This document shows positions 6,909-9,620 of a stretch of 9,620 nt of DNA, piece by piece. Each line of letters begins with the position of its first letter. Positions within the stretch are counted from its first letter, which is position 1. The stretch covers positions 1 to 9,620 of the forward strand of contig JANXTQ010000160.1 in assembly GCA_025352305.1 (NCBI GenBank), written 5' to 3'. The translations under genes were made by a program, and so were the position numbers. The notes beneath the pieces were generated by a model. The model was not told the origin of the DNA. It saw nothing but the letters and a program-made list of their open reading frames with translations, and ran no database searches. Source of the stretch: Actinomycetes bacterium. GTDB lineage: Bacteria > Actinomycetota > Acidimicrobiia > Acidimicrobiales > RAAP-2.

Positions 6909-7565
6909 ATGTTCCCGCTCAGCCCCGACGACGTCTTGGGCTGGCTCGGAGTGTCGATGGGCGTTATTTCCACGTGGATCCAATTTCGTCGCGCTCGAAC
7001 GATCAGCGTGGATGGCATTTCTCTGGTGACGTGGTTCCAGTTCATTCTGATGGGAGTCTTTTGGATCTCCTACGGAGTTCACCAGGAGTCAATCATCATT
7101 GCAGCGGGCGCCGCGTTCGTAATGCCTATGCAGATCTCGATCGTTGCGCGTCTCAAGCCGTGGCGCCACGGGTCCACGATTCTTCGATCGAGCGCATTCA
7201 TATTTACGTGCTGTGCGTTGCCCACTTTCGTTTTTGGCTGGTCAGCGGGCGTTTATGGAATTGGCGTCGCGATGGCAGTTAACCGAATTCCTCAAATCCT
7301 CACGCTGGTTCGAAATCGCGGTGACCTCGGCGTCTCGGTGGGATCCTGGTCGCTCGGCGCACTGTGCAGCGCAATGTGGATTGCTTTTTACGCCGGAAAC
7401 GGAAACTGGGCCGGTCTCGTCGCGACATCGGCCGCCATGGCTGGCAACGTGGCGATAGCGGTATTGGCGTCGTGGCGGCACCGTCAACGTGCGGGCGACG
7501 CCGTCGCGTTTGCCTTTAGTCAATTCGACGGTCGAATGACTGCCGTGTTGGCAACGACCAACTGA
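6909..7565 (+). CDS. PQ-loop / SWEET-like transporter with two three-helix repeats
   Basis: A 218-residue integral membrane protein with about seven hydrophobic segments: roughly 8-25, 37-57, 61-81, 93-111, 113-134, 145-162 and 167-189. The second half carries the family signature NRIPQILTLVRNR (Pro128-Gln129) followed by LGVSVGSWSLG. The first half shows the same pattern in degenerate form: STWIQFRRARTISVDGIS (Gln25 kept, Pro replaced by Ile24), then FWISYGVHQES matching MWIAFYAGNGN in the second half. The layout is thus repeat, linker helix, repeat (3-1-3), as in SWEET sugar carriers, whereas the usual bacterial SemiSWEET is a single three-helix unit. An Asn sits in the last helix (Asn180), as in SWEETs, while the matching place in helix 3 reads VMPMQ with no Asn. 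Sugar transport is possible but unproven; PQ-loop proteins also move amino acids. The 29-residue tail is soluble. No Shine-Dalgarno site; a leaderless start is likely. Confidence 0.78.
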   Translation: MFPLSPDDVLGWLGVSMGVISTWIQFRRARTISVDGISLVTWFQFILMGVFWISYGVHQESIIIAAGAAFVMPMQISIVARLKPWRHGSTILRSSAFIFTCCALPTFVFGWSAGVYGIGVAMAVNRIPQILTLVRNRGDLGVSVGSWSLGALCSAMWIAFYAGNGNWAGLVATSAAMAGNVAIAVLASWRHRQRAGDAVAFAFSQFDGRMTAVLATTN

Positions 7566-7602
7566 AGCCGCCGCCATTGCCAACTATGTGGCGATCAACG
7601 AA

Positions 7603-8340
7603 CTAGTACGGCCACTCTCCCGTGGATCCGAGAGCCTTCGCGACACCCTTCAGTTTGAGAGTGATCAAAACTTTGTACAGGACGTTGAGCGCAAAGTACG
7701 GAAGCTGCGCGAACTGAGTGAGTAGCGATTTGATCTGCTCCGAGCGCGTGGGACGTCGTTTAACGAATTGAGTCATTGACTGGCTGCGACCTTCATAGAC
7801 CCACTGACTCGACCAGAAAGTGGTGACCGAGAGTGCGAGTGTGACGCCAATAGATGAAAACGAGTCGTGAACCAGTAGGTGGCCCCCGTCGACGACCTTC
7901 GCGCCCCATAAACGGATGTCGCTGCTGGCAGGCGCAAAGCGGTGTGCTCCATCGACGTAGAGCAGGTCAATGCTGCCCGGCACATCGCTCAACGCGCGAT
8001 CGGAAAATTTGCGAAGGTGAGTGACTTTTTCACGAACACCAGCGTTGACGAGGTTGTTGATGAATATTTGGTGGTCACTTTCGGCCTCGTCAACGAACCC
8101 TTCGATCTCTTGCGGCCCTCGGTCGTTTCCGCCGTGCGGGTCAATTGCGATGAGTTCCACGCCTTCTGGTGCGCCCGTCGCGAGAACGACCGTGGAACGA
8201 CCCTGAAAGGAACCGATTTCGACGACCCGTTGGCCCTTCTTCAGTTCACCGGCGCGATCCCACAGTCTGCGCGCTTGGTCCTTGGTCATCCAGCCGTTGA
8301 CCTCTCGCAGTGATTCAAAAAGCTGATCAAACTCGGCCAC
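7603..8340 (-). CDS. Class I SAM-dependent methyltransferase (Methyltransf_24 type)
   Basis: A 245-residue protein with a Rossmann-like SAM-binding domain. Seen: motif I VEIGSFQGRST (40-50), an acidic residue ending strand 2 at IAIDPHGG (Asp67), IDLLYVDGAHRF (124-135, Asp130) and GGHLLVHDS (152-160, Asp159). The VDGAH and HD pair is typical of the Methyltransf_24 group, whose members act on sugars, natural products or other small molecules; Asp130, His133 and Asp159 may bind a metal. Substrate unknown. Residues 204-236 are hydrophobic and basic (LPYFALNVLYKVLITLKLK at 213-231) and may contact the membrane. The start is GTG at 8340 with AAGGAG (8350-8345) four bases upstream. It follows leuD by 14 bases on the same strand and is likely co-transcribed, yet has no obvious role in leucine synthesis. 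Confidence 0.85.
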   Translation of the reverse strand: MAEFDQLFESLREVNGWMTKDQARRLWDRAGELKKGQRVVEIGSFQGRSTVVLATGAPEGVELIAIDPHGGNDRGPQEIEGFVDEAESDHQIFINNLVNAGVREKVTHLRKFSDRALSDVPGSIDLLYVDGAHRFAPASSDIRLWGAKVVDGGHLLVHDSFSSIGVTLALSVTTFWSSQWVYEGRSQSMTQFVKRRPTRSEQIKSLLTQFAQLPYFALNVLYKVLITLKLKGVAKALGSTGEWPY

Positions 8341-8354
8341 GGTGCTCCTTAACG

Positions 8355-8990
8355 TCAGTCGCGAGATTCTAGGACACGTCCTTCGCCATCAAAGAGACCG
8401 TTCAATGACGGGAATTCATCGTCGTGGTGCCCCTCAAACGCCGATATATCGCCTTCGTGGCGAAGAGTGAGACCAATGTCGTCCCAGCCGTTAATCAGCC
8501 GTTCGCGCGTGATGGGGTCCACGCTGAAGTCGTGTCGCCACGAGAACTGGGCACACTCAATCGTTCCCGACGCCACGTCGATCGTGAGTTCAGCTCGAGG
8601 ATAACGTTGAACGAGTGCAATAAGTTCCTCGAGCTGCGCAGCGTTGAGCTGCACGGTAACGAGACCTTGATTGGCGGAGTTATTTTTGAAAATGTCGCCA
8701 AAGCTTGAGGCCACTATGGCTCGAAAGCCGTAGTCCATCAGTGCCCATACGGCGTGTTCGCGCGACGAGCCCGTTCCAAAGCGAGCGCCGGCCAGCAGGA
8801 TCGTGGCGCCCTGGTACTGCTGCTGGTTGAGTACGAAATTGGAATCGTCTCGCCACTCCGAAAAAAGTCCGCGTCCAAAACCCGTGCGTTCAACTCGCTT
8901 CAGCCACTGCGAGGGAATGATCTGATCGGTGTCCACATCAGAGCGGTCCAGTGGCACGGCTGTTCCCTCGACAACAATGACCGGCTCCAT
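8355..8990 (-). CDS. leuD: 3-isopropylmalate dehydratase small subunit LeuD
   Basis: A 211-residue subunit that pairs with LeuC to convert 2-isopropylmalate to 3-isopropylmalate in the cytoplasm. It forms the swivelling domain that completes the active site. Seen: VDTDQIIPSQWLKR (19-32), GFGRGLFSEWR (37-47), GARFGTGSSREHAVWAL (68-84) with the substrate-binding SSREH segment, and ASSFGDIFKNNSANQGL (94-110). The frame stays open upstream to 9173, but residues before the ATG at 8990 are unrelated to LeuD and lie inside leuC; family alignment starts at [18 protein letters not shown] (9001-8998) lies seven bases upstream. The start overlaps the leuC stop (TAATG shares one base), so translation is probably coupled. 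The C-terminal tail after about 190 is slightly longer than in many LeuD proteins. Confidence 0.96.
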   Translation of the reverse strand: MEPVIVVEGTAVPLDRSDVDTDQIIPSQWLKRVERTGFGRGLFSEWRDDSNFVLNQQQYQGATILLAGARFGTGSSREHAVWALMDYGFRAIVASSFGDIFKNNSANQGLVTVQLNAAQLEELIALVQRYPRAELTIDVASGTIECAQFSWRHDFSVDPITRERLINGWDDIGLTLRHEGDISAFEGHHDDEFPSLNGLFDGEGRVLESRD

Positions 8991-9620
8991 TAGTGAACCT
9001 CGCTCGGCAGAGCGAAACGTCCGAGCAGGGCACTCGCCGCGGCGACAGCCGGCGAAACCAGGTGAGTTCGCCCGCCTCGGCCTTGGCGACCCTCGAAATT
9101 TCGGTTGGAGGTTGAGGCGCTGCGTTGGCCGGGCAGCAACTGATCGGGATTCATACCCAGACACATCGAACATCCGGGTTCACGCCACTCAAAGCCCGCG
9201 GCAATAAATATTTCATCGAGTCCTTCGAGTTCGGCCTGCGCTTTGACTCGCTGCGAACCGGGAACGACGAGCACGCGAACTCCCGGTGCCGCATGACCCT
9301 GAGCTGCAACGTGCGCAGCGGATCGCAGATCTTCGATCCGCGAGTTGGTGCACGAACCAATAAAAACCACGTCGACCGTCGTCTCGCTCATACGCTGGCC
9401 CGCACGTAGGTCCATGTACTGAAGCGCGCGTTCGTCCGCCTCGCTGAGCGGAGCCGGTACAACGCCATCAACTCGAACGACTTGGGCCGGATTGGTCCCC
9501 CACGTCATGAAGGGCGCGAGAGTCGACGCGTCAATAACGATCTCTTTATCAAATACCGCCTGGTCGTCACTCACCATTGCGCGCCAACGGACTGCGGCTT
9601 CGTCAAACTCGCGACCCTGA
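8990..9620 (-). CDS. leuC: 3-isopropylmalate dehydratase large subunit LeuC, C-terminal part
   Basis: The gene enters from the right edge; the last 209 codons are in the window. LeuC carries the [4Fe-4S] cluster of isopropylmalate isomerase. The visible part starts [15 protein letters not shown], and contains [14 protein letters not shown] and [11 protein letters not shown], giving the three cluster-ligand cysteines at visible-fragment residues 90, 150 and 153, then [12 protein letters not shown] (about 169-180), the usual substrate-region motif near the C-terminus, and [10 protein letters not shown]. All three cysteines are intact, so the enzyme is expected to be active. The Met at 9577 is internal: the same frame reads LeuC-like residues upstream of it with no stop. 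It overlaps leuD by one base and heads the leuC-leuD-methyltransferase unit as far as visible. Confidence 0.96.
   Translation of the reverse strand, partial: QGREFDEAAVRWRAMVSDDQAVFDKEIVIDASTLAPFMTWGTNPAQVVRVDGVVPAPLSEADERALQYMDLRAGQRMSETTVDVVFIGSCTNSRIEDLRSAAHVAAQGHAAPGVRVLVVPGSQRVKAQAELEGLDEIFIAAGFEWREPGCSMCLGMNPDQLLPGQRSASTSNRNFEGRQGRGGRTHLVSPAVAAASALLGRFALPSEVH

Noticed and set aside
7571..7593. CGCCA/TGGCG inverted repeat between the SWEET-like and methyltransferase genes as a terminator
   Set aside because: Only five pairs with a long loop and no T-tract.
8991..9173. Upstream extension of the LeuD frame by 61 residues to an ATG at 9173
   Set aside because: The extra residues are arginine-rich and unlike LeuD, the stretch lies entirely within leuC coding sequence, and the family N-terminus begins at the ATG at 8990 with a ribosome site.
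9575..9577. ATG at 9577 as the start of LeuC
   Set aside because: The frame is open to the window edge and the upstream residues match LeuC, so it is an internal methionine.

Overview
The window looks like a chromosomal stretch of an actinobacterium of moderate GC content. The SerC N-terminus, the long single-chain LeuA, the SerA with an inserted domain plus ACT domain, and the Bacillus/Thermus-type aspartate aminotransferase all resemble actinobacterial versions. GTG starts are common (serA, leuA, methyltransferase), and several genes lack a Shine-Dalgarno site but carry a TAnnnT box about 7 bases before the start codon. I suspect class Acidimicrobiia, but this is a guess from overall protein character and not proven. 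Most of the window is housekeeping amino-acid biosynthesis, with no insertion sequence, phage gene, CRISPR array, tRNA or rRNA seen.

Region 1 (1-3090) is a serine-pathway cluster. A 5' fragment of serC (phosphoserine aminotransferase) reads leftward off the window edge. Divergent to it are a class I aminotransferase (probable aspartate aminotransferase) and then serA (3-phosphoglycerate dehydrogenase). SerA and SerC catalyse consecutive steps from 3-phosphoglycerate to phosphoserine.

Region 2 (3091-4362, minus strand) holds an aldo/keto reductase of the Kv-beta-like group, preceded by a small 57-residue gene of unknown function.

Region 3 (4363-6293) is the leuA unit and contains the best regulatory find. 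A 12-codon leader peptide with three consecutive leucine codons ends at a strong hairpin, followed by an intrinsic terminator with a U-tract, and then leuA. This is a leucine transcription attenuator. The leader peptide sits exactly where a start site driven by the TAATCT box would fall, so it is probably itself leaderless.

Region 4 (6294-7565) has two divergent membrane-protein genes. One is a DUF1003 protein, convergent with leuA at a distance of one base. The other is a seven-helix protein with two PQ-loop/SWEET-type halves joined by a linker helix.

Region 5 (7603-9620, minus strand) is leuC (C-terminal part, running off the window) overlapping leuD, followed 14 bases later by a Methyltransf_24-type methyltransferase. 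LeuA, LeuC and LeuD together supply the isopropylmalate branch of leucine synthesis (leuB is not in the window).
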